Below are positions 24,005 through 33,177 of a stretch of 64,000 nucleotides of DNA, piece after piece (position 1 is the first letter of the stretch; each line of letters begins with the position of its first letter). The notes under the pieces were generated by a model that was not told where the DNA came from, made no database searches, and saw nothing but the letters and a program-made list of their open reading frames with translations. Made by a program: the position numbers and the translations under genes. This DNA comes from an uncultured Tateyamaria sp. (GTDB lineage: Bacteria > Pseudomonadota > Alphaproteobacteria > Rhodobacterales > Rhodobacteraceae), in assembly GCF_947488715.1 (NCBI RefSeq), contig NZ_CANLAG010000001.1:186001-250000 (forward strand), given 5' to 3'.

Positions 24005-26407
24005 ATGAAATCGCATTACCGGGTTGTGGTGATTGGCGGCGGGGTTGTGGGGGCATCCGTGCTGTACCACCTGGCCAAGATGGGGTGGACGGACGTCGCG
24101 CTGGTCGAACGGTCGGTGCTGACGGCGGGGTCAAGCTGGCACGCGGCGGGGGGCATTCACGCGCTGAACGCGGATCCGAACATCGCGCAGCTTCAGGCCT
24201 ATACCATCGACCTGCTGTCCGAGATCGAGGAAGAGTCCGGCCAGAACATCGGCCTGCACATGACCGGGGGTCTGACCATGGCGGGCACGCCGGATCGGTG
24301 GGAGTGGCTGCAATCGGCCTACCGCACGTTCCAGTCCATCGGGATCGAGGATTGCCGCCTTGTCAGCGTCGAGGAAGCGGTGGCGCTGAACCCGATCATG
24401 TCAGGCGACGGCCTCTTGGGCGGCATGTGGGCCGACCGCGAGGGGTATATCGACACCACCGGCACCGTGCACGCCTATGCCACGGCGGCCAAGAAACGTG
24501 GCGCCACGGTCATCGAACACAACCGGGTGCTTGAGCTGAACCAGACACTGCAAGGCTGGGACGTGGTGACCGAAAAGGGGACGATTTCCAGTGAACATGT
24601 GGTCAATGCCGGGGGTCTCTGGGCCAAGCAAGTGGGGCGTATGGCGGGGATCGAACTGCCGGTGTCGCCGCTCAACCACCATTACCTGATTTCCGACAGC
24701 ATCCCCGCGCTCGAAGAGCTGGATTTCGAAGTGCCGATGACGGTTGACCTGGAGGGGTTCACCTATCTGCGGCAGGACCAAAAGGGCGTGTTGCTGGGCA
24801 TCTACGAGATTGATCACCAGCACTGGAACATGGACGGCGCGCCGTGGGATTACGGGTTCGAGTTGCAACAGGAAGACCCTGACCGCATCGAAAAAGAGCT
24901 GATCATGGGGTTTGAACGCTATCCGGCCTTGCAGGACGTGGGCGTCAAGACATGGGTCAACGGGGCGTTCACATTCTCGCCCGATGGCAACCCGCTGGTG
25001 GGGCCGGTGCCGGGCAAGCGCGGGTATTGGTCGGCCTGTGCGGTCATGGCCGGGTTCCTGCAAGGGGGCGGCGTTGGCAAGTCCTTGGCCGAATGGATGA
25101 TCCATGGAGAGCCGGAGGCGGACGTCTATGGCATGGATGTCGCGCGCTATGGCGTGTGGGCCGAGAACAAGCAGTACATCAAGGAAACGACCGGCCAGTT
25201 CTATTCCCGCCGGTTCGTGATGACCTATCCCAATGAACAGCTGCCTGCGGGGCGGCCTCTGAAAACCGCGCCCGCCTATTCGGACATGACCGCCGCCGGG
25301 TGCCAGTGGGGGCAAAGCTGGGACATGGAGGTGCCTTTGTATTTCGCACCGCAGGGGTTCGAAGAGACGCCATCGCTCAAGCGGTCAAACGCCTTTGATA
25401 TCGTCGCAGCCGAGTGCAAGGGCGTGCGCGAGGGCGTGGGCCTGTTGGACATTAGCGGGTTCTCGCGGTTCGAGGTCACCGGGGAAAACGCCGAGGCGTG
25501 GTTGAACCATGTGATGGCCTCCCGCCTTCCCTCGCCGGGCCGCGCGAGGCTGGCCCCGATGCTGGGTGAGGACGGGCGGCTCAAGGGGGATCTGACCGTG
25601 TTCAACTGGGGCGATGGCACCTGGTGGATCATGGGCAGCTATTACCTGCGGACCTGGCATATGCGGTGGTTTGACGATCACATGATAGACGGCGTGACAG
25701 TCAGGGATCTGGGGGACGAGATGGCGGGGTTCTCGCTGTCCGGGCCTAAATCGAAGGCCGTGATTGAAAAGCTGACAGATGGTTCGGTGGGCGATCTGCC
25801 GTTTATGGGGTGCGGCGATTTCGACATCGGCATGCTCCGCTGCAAGGTCGGTCGGCTGTCGGTGACGGGCGAGATGGGGTACGAGATCCACTGCCGCATG
25901 GGCGACCACATCACCCTGCGCAAGACGCTGCTGGCGGCAGGCGCGGACGAGGGGATGATCGAATACGGGTTCAACGCGCTCTTGTCGCTGCGGCTGGAGA
26001 AGAGCTTTGGCATCTGGTCGGCGGAGTTCACCCAAGGCTACACCCCCGGCATGACGGGTATGGACCGCTGGATCGACTGGGACAAGACATTCGTGGGCAA
26101 GGACGCGGCGCTTGCCGAACGCGACGGCAATGGGCCGGCGCAGTTGCAAGTCACGCTTGAAGTCGATGCGGACGGGGCGGATGCCTCGGGCTACGAACCC
26201 ATTTGGAAGGACGGTGAAAAGGTCGGCTTTGTCACGTCCGGCGGTTACGGACACACGGTTGGCAAATCGCTGGCCATGGCGCTGGTCAACGCCGATTGCG
26301 CGGGCGAGGGGAGCGCGCTGACGGTGCATATCGTGGGTGTGGAGCGGGACGCGCGCGTTGTGGCGGCGTCGCCCTATGATCCGGCGGGCAAGGCGATGCG
26401 CGGATGA
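24005..26407 (+). CDS. FAD-dependent dehydrogenase with C-terminal GcvT domain (dimethylglycine/sarcosine dehydrogenase-like)
   Basis: The 800-residue protein has a DAO-type FAD domain (VVIGGGVVGASVLYHLAKMG, residues 7-27). The TAGSSWHAAGG motif places a histidine (His46) where dimethylglycine dehydrogenase binds FAD covalently. The second half (about residues 430-800) is an aminomethyltransferase (GcvT) fold that passes the released formaldehyde to tetrahydrofolate; DISGFSRFEVTGENAEAWLNHV and GEMGYEIHC are typical. Such enzymes demethylate dimethylglycine, sarcosine or related N-methyl compounds. It overlaps the MttB-family gene by 4 bp. Its exact substrate is not fixed. Confidence 0.92.
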   Translation: MKSHYRVVVIGGGVVGASVLYHLAKMGWTDVALVERSVLTAGSSWHAAGGIHALNADPNIAQLQAYTIDLLSEIEEESGQNIGLHMTGGLTMAGTPDRWEWLQSAYRTFQSIGIEDCRLVSVEEAVALNPIMSGDGLLGGMWADREGYIDTTGTVHAYATAAKKRGATVIEHNRVLELNQTLQGWDVVTEKGTISSEHVVNAGGLWAKQVGRMAGIELPVSPLNHHYLISDSIPALEELDFEVPMTVDLEGFTYLRQDQKGVLLGIYEIDHQHWNMDGAPWDYGFELQQEDPDRIEKELIMGFERYPALQDVGVKTWVNGAFTFSPDGNPLVGPVPGKRGYWSACAVMAGFLQGGGVGKSLAEWMIHGEPEADVYGMDVARYGVWAENKQYIKETTGQFYSRRFVMTYPNEQLPAGRPLKTAPAYSDMTAAGCQWGQSWDMEVPLYFAPQGFEETPSLKRSNAFDIVAAECKGVREGVGLLDISGFSRFEVTGENAEAWLNHVMASRLPSPGRARLAPMLGEDGRLKGDLTVFNWGDGTWWIMGSYYLRTWHMRWFDDHMIDGVTVRDLGDEMAGFSLSGPKSKAVIEKLTDGSVGDLPFMGCGDFDIGMLRCKVGRLSVTGEMGYEIHCRMGDHITLRKTLLAAGADEGMIEYGFNALLSLRLEKSFGIWSAEFTQGYTPGMTGMDRWIDWDKTFVGKDAALAERDGNGPAQLQVTLEVDADGADASGYEPIWKDGEKVGFVTSGGYGHTVGKSLAMALVNADCAGEGSALTVHIVGVERDARVVAASPYDPAGKAMRG

Positions 26408-27933
26408 CCGACCAACCTCGGCGCAGACGTGGGCGCGGTGCCCCGCCAGCCAAGACACGGCAAACGGATTACCGCCGTCTGCGCAATCCCTTTCCGCCGA
26501 TGGATGTGTTCCCGCCCGACCGCATTGCCGCCATGCACGACGCGGCGCTGGACGTGTTGGAGCGGTTGGGGATCAAGGTGCTGCTGCCCGCCGCCCGCGA
26601 AGTATTCCGCAAGGCGGGCGCGCGGGTCGATGAGGACACCGAGATGGTGCATATCGGGCGCGACATCATCGAGGCGGCGCTGGCCACGGCCCCCAAATCC
26701 TTTCCCCTGATTGCCGGGCATCCCGACCGGGATCAGGTCATGGAACTGGGGTCGATGATCTTTCAACCGGGCGCGGGCTGCCCCCACGCCACCGATCTGG
26801 AACGGGGCCGCAGACCGGGGACGGAGCAGGACTTTCGCGAGCTGATCAGTCTGACGCAGCATTTTGATGTGCTGCACATGATCCCGCCGCTGGTGGAGCC
26901 GCAGGACGTGCCCATTCATCTGCGCCACTACGCCATGACACTGAGCCAGATGGAGCTGACGGACAAGGTGCCGTTCATCTATTCGCGCGGCACGGGGCAG
27001 GTGACCGAAGCGTTCGAGATGTTGCAGATCGCGCGCGGCTTGTCGGATGCGGAGTTCGCGGCGGCATCCCATTGCTATACCATCATCAACACCAACTCGC
27101 CCCGTCAGCTGGATATCCCCATGGCGCTGGGCGTGATGGATTTCGCGCGGGCCGGGCAGATGGCGATCATCACGCCCTTTACGCTGATGGGGGCGATGGC
27201 GCCGATCACCGTGGCCGGGGCCATGACGCTGTCCCATGCCGAGGCGCTGGCCGCCATTGCGCTGGGCCAGTTGGTGAACCCTGGCGCGCCCGTGTGCTAT
27301 GGCACGTTCACGTCCAATGTGGACATGAAATCCGGCGCGCCGATCTTTGGCACACCGGAGCATTTCAAGGCGTCGCTGGCCGCCGGGCAACTGGCGCGGC
27401 ACATCGGGTTGCCGTGGCGCTGTGCGTCCGGGTCGGCGGCGAACCTGGGCGATGCGCAGGCCGCCAACGAGACGCAGTTCGGGACCTGGGGCTGTCTGCT
27501 GGCCGGGGCCACGGTGACGCTACACGCGGCCGGTTGGCTAGAGGGCGGGCTGTCGGTGTCCTATGAAAAGCTGATCACGGATGTCGAGGTGTTGCAGATG
27601 GTGGCCGAGTTGTGCACCGCAACAGCCGCAGACGATACGGACATTGCGCTGGATGCGCTGGAGGAAGTACAGCCGGGCGGACATTTCTTTGGCGCGGCGC
27701 ACACGATGGAACGGTATCAGACCGAATTTTACGAACCTGTCGTGGCGGACTTTGCCAATATCGGCACGTGGGAAGAACGCGGCAGCGTAGACGCAACGCA
27801 CCGCGCCACCGATATCTGGAAGGGGATTTTGCGCGACTTTAAACCACCACCGAATGACGCCGACTGTTTGGAGACCCTGCGCAAGTACATCGCGGATCGC
27901 AGCGCGGTTGGTGGCTGTGCACCGGAAAACTGA
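26404..27933 (+). CDS. MttB-family trimethylamine/betaine methyltransferase
   Basis: The 509-residue protein starts with a basic tail (QPRRRRGRGAPP) and continues with the MttB family barrel: NPFPPMDVFPPDRIAAMHDAALDVLERLGIKVL, IFQPGAGCPHATD, and the conserved AGAMTLSHAEALAAIALGQLVNPGAPV block. The frame is continuous with no in-frame TAG, so this is a non-pyrrolysine member, a group that includes glycine betaine methyltransferases. These enzymes usually pass the methyl group to a cobalamin-binding protein, yet none is encoded here. It is coupled to the FAD/GcvT gene upstream and overlaps the TetR gene by 1 bp. Confidence 0.9.
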   Translation: MTDQPRRRRGRGAPPAKTRQTDYRRLRNPFPPMDVFPPDRIAAMHDAALDVLERLGIKVLLPAAREVFRKAGARVDEDTEMVHIGRDIIEAALATAPKSFPLIAGHPDRDQVMELGSMIFQPGAGCPHATDLERGRRPGTEQDFRELISLTQHFDVLHMIPPLVEPQDVPIHLRHYAMTLSQMELTDKVPFIYSRGTGQVTEAFEMLQIARGLSDAEFAAASHCYTIINTNSPRQLDIPMALGVMDFARAGQMAIITPFTLMGAMAPITVAGAMTLSHAEALAAIALGQLVNPGAPVCYGTFTSNVDMKSGAPIFGTPEHFKASLAAGQLARHIGLPWRCASGSAANLGDAQAANETQFGTWGCLLAGATVTLHAAGWLEGGLSVSYEKLITDVEVLQMVAELCTATAADDTDIALDALEEVQPGGHFFGAAHTMERYQTEFYEPVVADFANIGTWEERGSVDATHRATDIWKGILRDFKPPPNDADCLETLRKYIADRSAVGGCAPEN

Positions 27934-28592
27934 TGACTGCGCCGCTGCTGCACCGGGATGACCCGGACAAGGATCCGCTGATCGGGAATGTCAAAGTCAC
28001 GCGGCAGGATTGGCTGAACGCGGCCCTTGCAGCTCTCAAGCAAGGGGGCGTGGAAACCGTCAAGGTCGCGGACCTCGCGGCACGCATGCAGGTGTCGCGG
28101 TCGAGTTTCTATTGGTACTTCAAGAACCGGACAGACCTGTTGGATGCCTTGTTGCAGCACTGGCAGGACACCAACACCGCCGCCCTTGTGCAACAGGCGG
28201 ATGCCCCGGCGCGCACCATAACCGAGGCATGCTGCAACGTGTTCCACTGCAATATCGACGCGCGGTTGTTTGACAACCGGCTCGACTTTGCCATCCGGGA
28301 CTGGGCGCGGCGGTCTGACCGGGTCAATGCGGTTTTGAAAGCCGGGGATGCCGCGCGTCTGGATGCGCTAACAGCCATGTTTGAGCGCCACGACTATCCG
28401 CCATTGGAGGCGACGGCACGCGCGCGCGTCATCTATTACATGCAGTTGGGCTATGATGATGCGGACCTGGGCGAAACGCTGGAACAACGGCTGTCGATGG
28501 TGCCGGGGTATCTGGTGGCCTTTACAGGCAGCACCGCCAGCGCCGAGGAAATCGCCGCGTTCAACGATTTTGCCCGCACGGTGACCGGTTAA
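27933..28592 (+). CDS. TetR-family transcriptional regulator
   Basis: The 219-residue protein has a TetR helix-turn-helix near residues 25-75 (WLNAALAALKQGGVETVKVADLAARMQVSRSSFYWYFKNRTDLLDALLQHW). The N-terminus begins MTAPLLHRDDPDKDPLIGNVKVTRQDW. It is the third gene of the operon and shares a TGATG junction with the MttB-family gene, so it probably controls this methylamine-type operon. I found no clear operator palindrome upstream of 24005. Confidence 0.9.
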   Translation: MTAPLLHRDDPDKDPLIGNVKVTRQDWLNAALAALKQGGVETVKVADLAARMQVSRSSFYWYFKNRTDLLDALLQHWQDTNTAALVQQADAPARTITEACCNVFHCNIDARLFDNRLDFAIRDWARRSDRVNAVLKAGDAARLDALTAMFERHDYPPLEATARARVIYYMQLGYDDADLGETLEQRLSMVPGYLVAFTGSTASAEEIAAFNDFARTVTG

Positions 28593-28657
28593 AGGGTGCC
28601 TTGACCGCCTTGCGACTTGCCGCCACTCTTTCCGACGATGATCCGGGAGGGGGTTTC

Positions 28658-29827
28658 GTGCGGACACAGGTGGTTATTGTCGGTGGCGGCCCGTCTGGTT
28701 TGTTGCTTGGGCTGCTCTTGCACAAGGCTGGCATAGAAACCGTCGTTCTTGAACGGAAATCCCGCGCATATGTTCTGGGCCGTATCCGCGCTGGTGTGCT
28801 GGAACGTGGCCTTGTTGGGTTGATGCGCGAGGCGGGCGTAGACGCGCGCATGACCGCCGAAGGGTATGTCCATGACGGCACCTTGATCGCCTATGACGGG
28901 GATATGTTTCGGGTCGATTTCACCAAACACACAGACGCCACTGTGTTGGTCTATGGGCAGACCGAAGTCACGCGCGACCTTTATGCCGCGCGAGATGACA
29001 TCGGTGCGAAGACCCATTTTGAAGTCGAGAATGTGGTGATCGAAGACGCGGACAGCGACCACCCTTTTGTTGCGTTTCGAGAAGGCGGGGTCGATCAGCG
29101 GATCGACTGTGATTTCGTGGCGGGGTGCGACGGCTTTCACGGGGTCAGTCGGAAAACGATCCCGGCTGATGTGCGCCGGGAATATGAGAAAGTGTACCCG
29201 TTTGGATGGCTGGGTATCCTGTCAGAGACGCCACCGGTCAACGATGAACTGATCTATGCCAATTCCGACCGCGGGTTTGCGCTGTGTTCGATGCGCAATG
29301 CCAACCTGAGCCGATATTACATCCAGTGCGATGCCAGTGACAGCGCCGACAACTGGTCAGACGACGCGTTCTGGACCGAGTTGCGCAAACGCATCCCCGC
29401 CGCGGCGGCTGACAGTCTGGTGACGGGGCCAAGTATTGAAAAGTCGATCGCCCCCTTGCGCAGCTTTGTCACGGAACCGATGCGGTGGGGTCGGTTGTTT
29501 CTGTGTGGCGATGCCGCGCATATCGTACCGCCGACGGGGGCCAAGGGGCTGAACACGGCGGCCAGTGATGTGCACTACCTGTATCAGGGTCTGCGCCAGT
29601 TTTATGCGGAGGGCGATGCGGCCGGTCTGGATGCGTATTCGGCACAGGCGTTGGCCCGTGTATGGAAGACCGAGCGGTTCAGTTGGTGGTTTTCCAATCT
29701 CATGCATCATGCGCCCGGACAGTCCGATTTTGACAAGAAAATGCAGCTCGCCGAGCTCGCGTTTTTGCGCGACAGCCCCGAAGCGCAGGCATCTTTTGCA
29801 TTAAACTATGTTGGTCTGCCGTACTAA
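28658..29827 (+). CDS. pobA: 4-hydroxybenzoate 3-monooxygenase
   Basis: PobA hydroxylates 4-hydroxybenzoate to protocatechuate using FAD, NADPH and O2, feeding the beta-ketoadipate pathway. The 389 residues match the usual length. Motifs are QVVIVGGGPSGLLLGLLL (FAD), RIRAGVLERG (about 42-51), the substrate strip SMRNANLSRYYIQ (Ser, Arg, Arg and Tyr of the active site) and GDAAHIVPPTGAKGLNTA. The GTG at 28658 is chosen because GGGAGGGGG lies just upstream and VRTQVVIVGGG is the normal start. No pca genes are in the window. Confidence 0.95.
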   Translation: MRTQVVIVGGGPSGLLLGLLLHKAGIETVVLERKSRAYVLGRIRAGVLERGLVGLMREAGVDARMTAEGYVHDGTLIAYDGDMFRVDFTKHTDATVLVYGQTEVTRDLYAARDDIGAKTHFEVENVVIEDADSDHPFVAFREGGVDQRIDCDFVAGCDGFHGVSRKTIPADVRREYEKVYPFGWLGILSETPPVNDELIYANSDRGFALCSMRNANLSRYYIQCDASDSADNWSDDAFWTELRKRIPAAAADSLVTGPSIEKSIAPLRSFVTEPMRWGRLFLCGDAAHIVPPTGAKGLNTAASDVHYLYQGLRQFYAEGDAAGLDAYSAQALARVWKTERFSWWFSNLMHHAPGQSDFDKKMQLAELAFLRDSPEAQASFALNYVGLPY

Positions 29828-30094
29828 GGGATACCTCGGGAATCGCTGGCATTGCGTGGAAACCTGTCTTTTTTCGACACCGAAAAGTCTGGGATGCGGC
29901 GTTGGCTGTTGATTCTTTTTAGGTTGGGCGTGATTATGACGTTCAGGTGAAAACTGCAGTAAACGCGTCGGAACCGTCCGCATTTGCAAGAATCGTATGC
30001 TTCTTTGCCCGATTTGTATTTGCAGCAAAGGCGGCAATTCCGCACCGTTAGGACCACAGAGAACAACGCATCTGTGATTTCTGGGAGGAAAAAC

Positions 30095-31381
30095 ATGAAA
30101 TCTCTAATGAACACGGCCCTCGGCCTGTCGCTTGTTGTTGCCGGTGCAACAGCCGCGTCTGCCGGTGAGCTGACGATTGCGACCGTGAACAACGGTCACA
30201 TGATCGAAATGCAGAAACTGACGCCCAAGTTCGAAGAAGCCAACCCTGGCATCACCGTGAACTGGGTGACTCTGGACGAAGGCACGCTGCGTAGCCGCGT
30301 GACCACGGACATCACCACCAAAGGTGGCCAGTTCGACATCATGACAATCGGCATGTACGAAGCTCCGATCTGGGGTTCGCGCGGCTGGTTGGAGCCACTG
30401 GATTTCGGCGCTGACTATGACGTCGACGACATCCTGCCCGCCATGCGCGGTGGCTTGAGCCACGAAGGCAACCTCTATGCTGCACCGTTCTACGGTGAGT
30501 CCTCGATGATCATGTACCGCAAGGACCTGATGGACGCGGCCGGCATGGAAATGCCCGACAACCCAAGCTGGGGTCACGTTGCTGACGCAGCTGCAGCCAT
30601 GACCGACAAAGACGCCGGTCAGTACGGCATCTGCTTGCGCGGCAAGCCAGGCTGGGGCGACAACATGGCGTTCCTGACCACAATGGCCAACAGCTTTGGC
30701 GCGCAGTGGTTCAACGAAGACTGGACGCCTGCTCTGGACAGCCCTGCGTGGAACCACGCTGTCAACTTCTACGTTGACCTGCTGAACAACTATGGCCCTC
30801 CCGGTTCCTCGGCCAACTCGTTCAACGAGATCCTGGCGCTGATGAACGAAGGCAAGTGCGGCATGTGGATCGACGCGACAATCGCCGCTTCGTTCCTGAC
30901 CAACGAAAACATGGCATACGCACAAGCACCGCAAGCGGTCACCACACGTGGTGCAAACTGGCTGTGGGCATGGTCGCTGGCGGTTCCGTCGGGCACCAAG
31001 CAAAAAGAAGACGCCATGAAGTTCATGGAGTGGGCCACGTCCAAAGACTACATCGAGCTGGTTGCTGAAACCAATGGTTGGGGCGCAGTTCCGACAGGCA
31101 CACGTCAGTCGACATACGACAACCCCAACTTCCAGGCCGCTGCTGCGTTCGCAGATGCGGAGCTGAAAGCGATCCTGTCGGCACAGCCTGAAAACTCGAC
31201 GCAGAACCCGTCGCCTTACGTTGGTGTTCAGTTCGCTGCGATCCCCGAGTTCCAGGCCATCGGTACAGCCGTGGGTCAGCAGATGACAGCCGCTTTGGCT
31301 GGTGACATCTCGGTCGAAGAAGCGCTCGCCAATGCACAAGAAGCGGCCGACCGTGAGATGAAGAAAGCCGGCTACTACTAA
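30095..31381 (+). CDS. smoE: Polyol ABC transporter, substrate-binding protein
   Basis: The 428-residue periplasmic protein has a clear signal peptide (MKSLMNTALGLSLVVAGATAASAG) and then a family-1 solute-binding domain (LTIATVNNGHMIEMQKLTPKFEEANPGITVNWVTLDEGTLRSR). APFYGESSMIMYRKDLMDAAG is the usual carbohydrate-binding protein segment. GGGAGGA precedes the ATG. The gene order with two permeases, a polyol dehydrogenase, mannitol dehydrogenase and a MalK-type ATPase matches the sorbitol/mannitol smoEFGK system of Rhodobacter. The symbol rests on that match. Confidence 0.9.
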   Translation: MKSLMNTALGLSLVVAGATAASAGELTIATVNNGHMIEMQKLTPKFEEANPGITVNWVTLDEGTLRSRVTTDITTKGGQFDIMTIGMYEAPIWGSRGWLEPLDFGADYDVDDILPAMRGGLSHEGNLYAAPFYGESSMIMYRKDLMDAAGMEMPDNPSWGHVADAAAAMTDKDAGQYGICLRGKPGWGDNMAFLTTMANSFGAQWFNEDWTPALDSPAWNHAVNFYVDLLNNYGPPGSSANSFNEILALMNEGKCGMWIDATIAASFLTNENMAYAQAPQAVTTRGANWLWAWSLAVPSGTKQKEDAMKFMEWATSKDYIELVAETNGWGAVPTGTRQSTYDNPNFQAAAAFADAELKAILSAQPENSTQNPSPYVGVQFAAIPEFQAIGTAVGQQMTAALAGDISVEEALANAQEAADREMKKAGYY

Positions 31382-31410
31382 GTAAGCCTCGTGCTCACAA
31401 GCCAGCCAAC

Positions 31411-31442
31411 GTTCCGGGGCGCCATTTGCGCCGCCCCGGAAC
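31411..31442 (+). terminator. Intercistronic hairpin after the polyol-binding protein gene
   Basis: GTTCCGGGGCG pairs perfectly with CGCCCCGGAAC, an 11-bp stem with a 10-nt loop, between smoE and smoF. There is no T-tract, so it is more likely a partial terminator or a 3' RNA-stabilising hairpin that lets the binding protein be made in excess of the permeases. Confidence 0.6.
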
Positions 31443-31481
31443 CCCCAAGACACCCGCCCCTCGCACATCAGGAATGTTCAG

Positions 31482-32342
31482 ATGAACCCGGCACTTGTCA
31501 GGTGGCTTCAGGCCCCGAGTATTGTCCTCTTGCTGATCTGGATGATCGTCCCCCTCAGCATGACGATCTACTTCTCCACGATCCGCTACAATCTGCTCTA
31601 TCCCGAGCGTAAGGGTTTCATCGGGCTGTCGAATTACGAATTCTTCTATACGGACCCATCGTTCTTTCCGGCGCTGATCAACACGCTGGTTCTGGTGGGC
31701 TCGGTTCTGGTTATCACCGTTGTCCTTGGTCTCGCTGTCTCGCTGCTGATTGACCGCCCGTTCTGGGGCCGTGGGGTGGCGCGTGTGATGCTGATCTCGC
31801 CCTTTTTCATCATGCCGACCGTGTCGGCGCTGGTCTGGAAGAACATGCTGATGGACCCCAACAACGGTCTGTTTGCGGCACTTGCCAACGCGTTGGGTAT
31901 GACGCCGATTGAATGGTTGCAGGATCTACCACTTGCCTCGATCATCATCATGGTGAGCTGGCAGTGGACGCCCTTTGCCATCCTGATCTTTATGACGTCG
32001 TTGCAAAGCCAGGACCAGGAACAGAAAGAGGCCGCCACGCTGGACGGTGCCGGGTTCTGGTCGCAGTTCTTTCACCTGACGCTGCCGCATCTGGCGCGCC
32101 CGATTTCCATCGTGATCCTGATCCAGATGATCTTTCACCTCGCGATCTTTGCCGAAATCTTTGTGACCACCAGCGGTGGCCCCGGCGTGCAGTCGACGAA
32201 CCTCACCTACCTGATCTACATCCAGTCGCAGCAAGCGTTCGATGTGGGCGTGGCCTCGGCCGGTGGTGTGTTTGCAATCATCCTCGCCAATATCGTTGCG
32301 ATCTTCTTGATCCGCGCGATTGGCAAAACGCTGACGGTGTAA
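31482..32342 (+). CDS. smoF: Polyol ABC transporter permease
   Basis: The 286-residue permease has six predicted membrane helices and belongs to the MalF-type superfamily of sugar ABC permeases. The EAA loop that docks on the ATPase is EAATLDGAGFWSQFFHLTLPHL (about residues 185-206). AGGA upstream of the ATG is a fair ribosome site. It follows the intercistronic hairpin and lies 4 bp before smoG. Confidence 0.92.
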   Translation: MNPALVRWLQAPSIVLLLIWMIVPLSMTIYFSTIRYNLLYPERKGFIGLSNYEFFYTDPSFFPALINTLVLVGSVLVITVVLGLAVSLLIDRPFWGRGVARVMLISPFFIMPTVSALVWKNMLMDPNNGLFAALANALGMTPIEWLQDLPLASIIIMVSWQWTPFAILIFMTSLQSQDQEQKEAATLDGAGFWSQFFHLTLPHLARPISIVILIQMIFHLAIFAEIFVTTSGGPGVQSTNLTYLIYIQSQQAFDVGVASAGGVFAIILANIVAIFLIRAIGKTLTV

Positions 32343-32346
32343 TCCC

Positions 32347-33177
32347 ATGACAGACAAGCAACGCGATATCTGGAAAAACCGCATCGCCGTGTTCTTTGCG
32401 TGGGTGGCGGCTTTGCTCTTCTTCTTTCCGATCTTCTGGATGGTCCTGACCGGGTTCAAAACCGAAAACCAGGCCATCGCCATTCCCCCGCTGCTGTTCT
32501 TTGAGCCGACGCTGGAGAATTTCACCGAGATCAACGAGCGGACCAACTACAGCAAGTTCGCATTGAACTCGATCATCACGTCCTTTGGCGGCACGCTGCT
32601 GGCACTGCTGATCGCGATCCCGTCGGCCTATGCCATGGCGTTCAACCCCGGTCGCTGGACCAAGGACATCCTAATGTGGATGCTGTCCACCAAGATGCTG
32701 CCTGCGGTTGGCGTTCTGATGCCGATCTATTTCCTGGCGCAGAACTCGGGTCTTTATGACACCAAAGCTGTGCTAGTCATCATCTATGCGATGATCAACC
32801 TGCCGATCGTGATGCTGATCCTGTTCAACTACTTCCGCGAGATCCCCAAGGAGATCCTTGAGGCGTCGCGCATGGACGGCACGTCGACGTTCAACGAGAT
32901 CCGCCAGGTGGTGATGCCGCTGGCGTGGGGTGGAATTGCGTCCACGGCGCTGCTTTCGATCATCCTGTGCTGGAACGAGGCATTCTGGTCCATCGTTCTG
33001 ACCACCACCGACGCCAGCACGCTGACCGCCTTTGTCGCGTCGTTCCAGGCACCCGAGGGCCTGTTCTGGGCCAAGGTGTCGGCGGTGTCGACACTGGCCT
33101 GCGCACCCATCGTGGTCTTTGGCTGGCTGGCACAGAAACAGCTGGTGCAGGGCATGACTTTCGGAGCGGTGAAGTAA
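32347..33177 (+). CDS. smoG: Polyol ABC transporter permease
   Basis: The 276-residue permease is the MalG-type partner, with six hydrophobic segments and an EAA loop EASRMDGTSTFNEIRQVVMPLAWGG (about 173-197). The stop TAA shares its last A with the ATG of the next dehydrogenase gene, so the two are translationally coupled. Confidence 0.92.
   Translation: MTDKQRDIWKNRIAVFFAWVAALLFFFPIFWMVLTGFKTENQAIAIPPLLFFEPTLENFTEINERTNYSKFALNSIITSFGGTLLALLIAIPSAYAMAFNPGRWTKDILMWMLSTKMLPAVGVLMPIYFLAQNSGLYDTKAVLVIIYAMINLPIVMLILFNYFREIPKEILEASRMDGTSTFNEIRQVVMPLAWGGIASTALLSIILCWNEAFWSIVLTTTDASTLTAFVASFQAPEGLFWAKVSAVSTLACAPIVVFGWLAQKQLVQGMTFGAVK

Noticed and set aside
26374-27402. A 342-codon frame antisense to the MttB-family gene
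   Set aside because: The MttB-family frame is continuous and conserved. The opposite strand lacks any domain.
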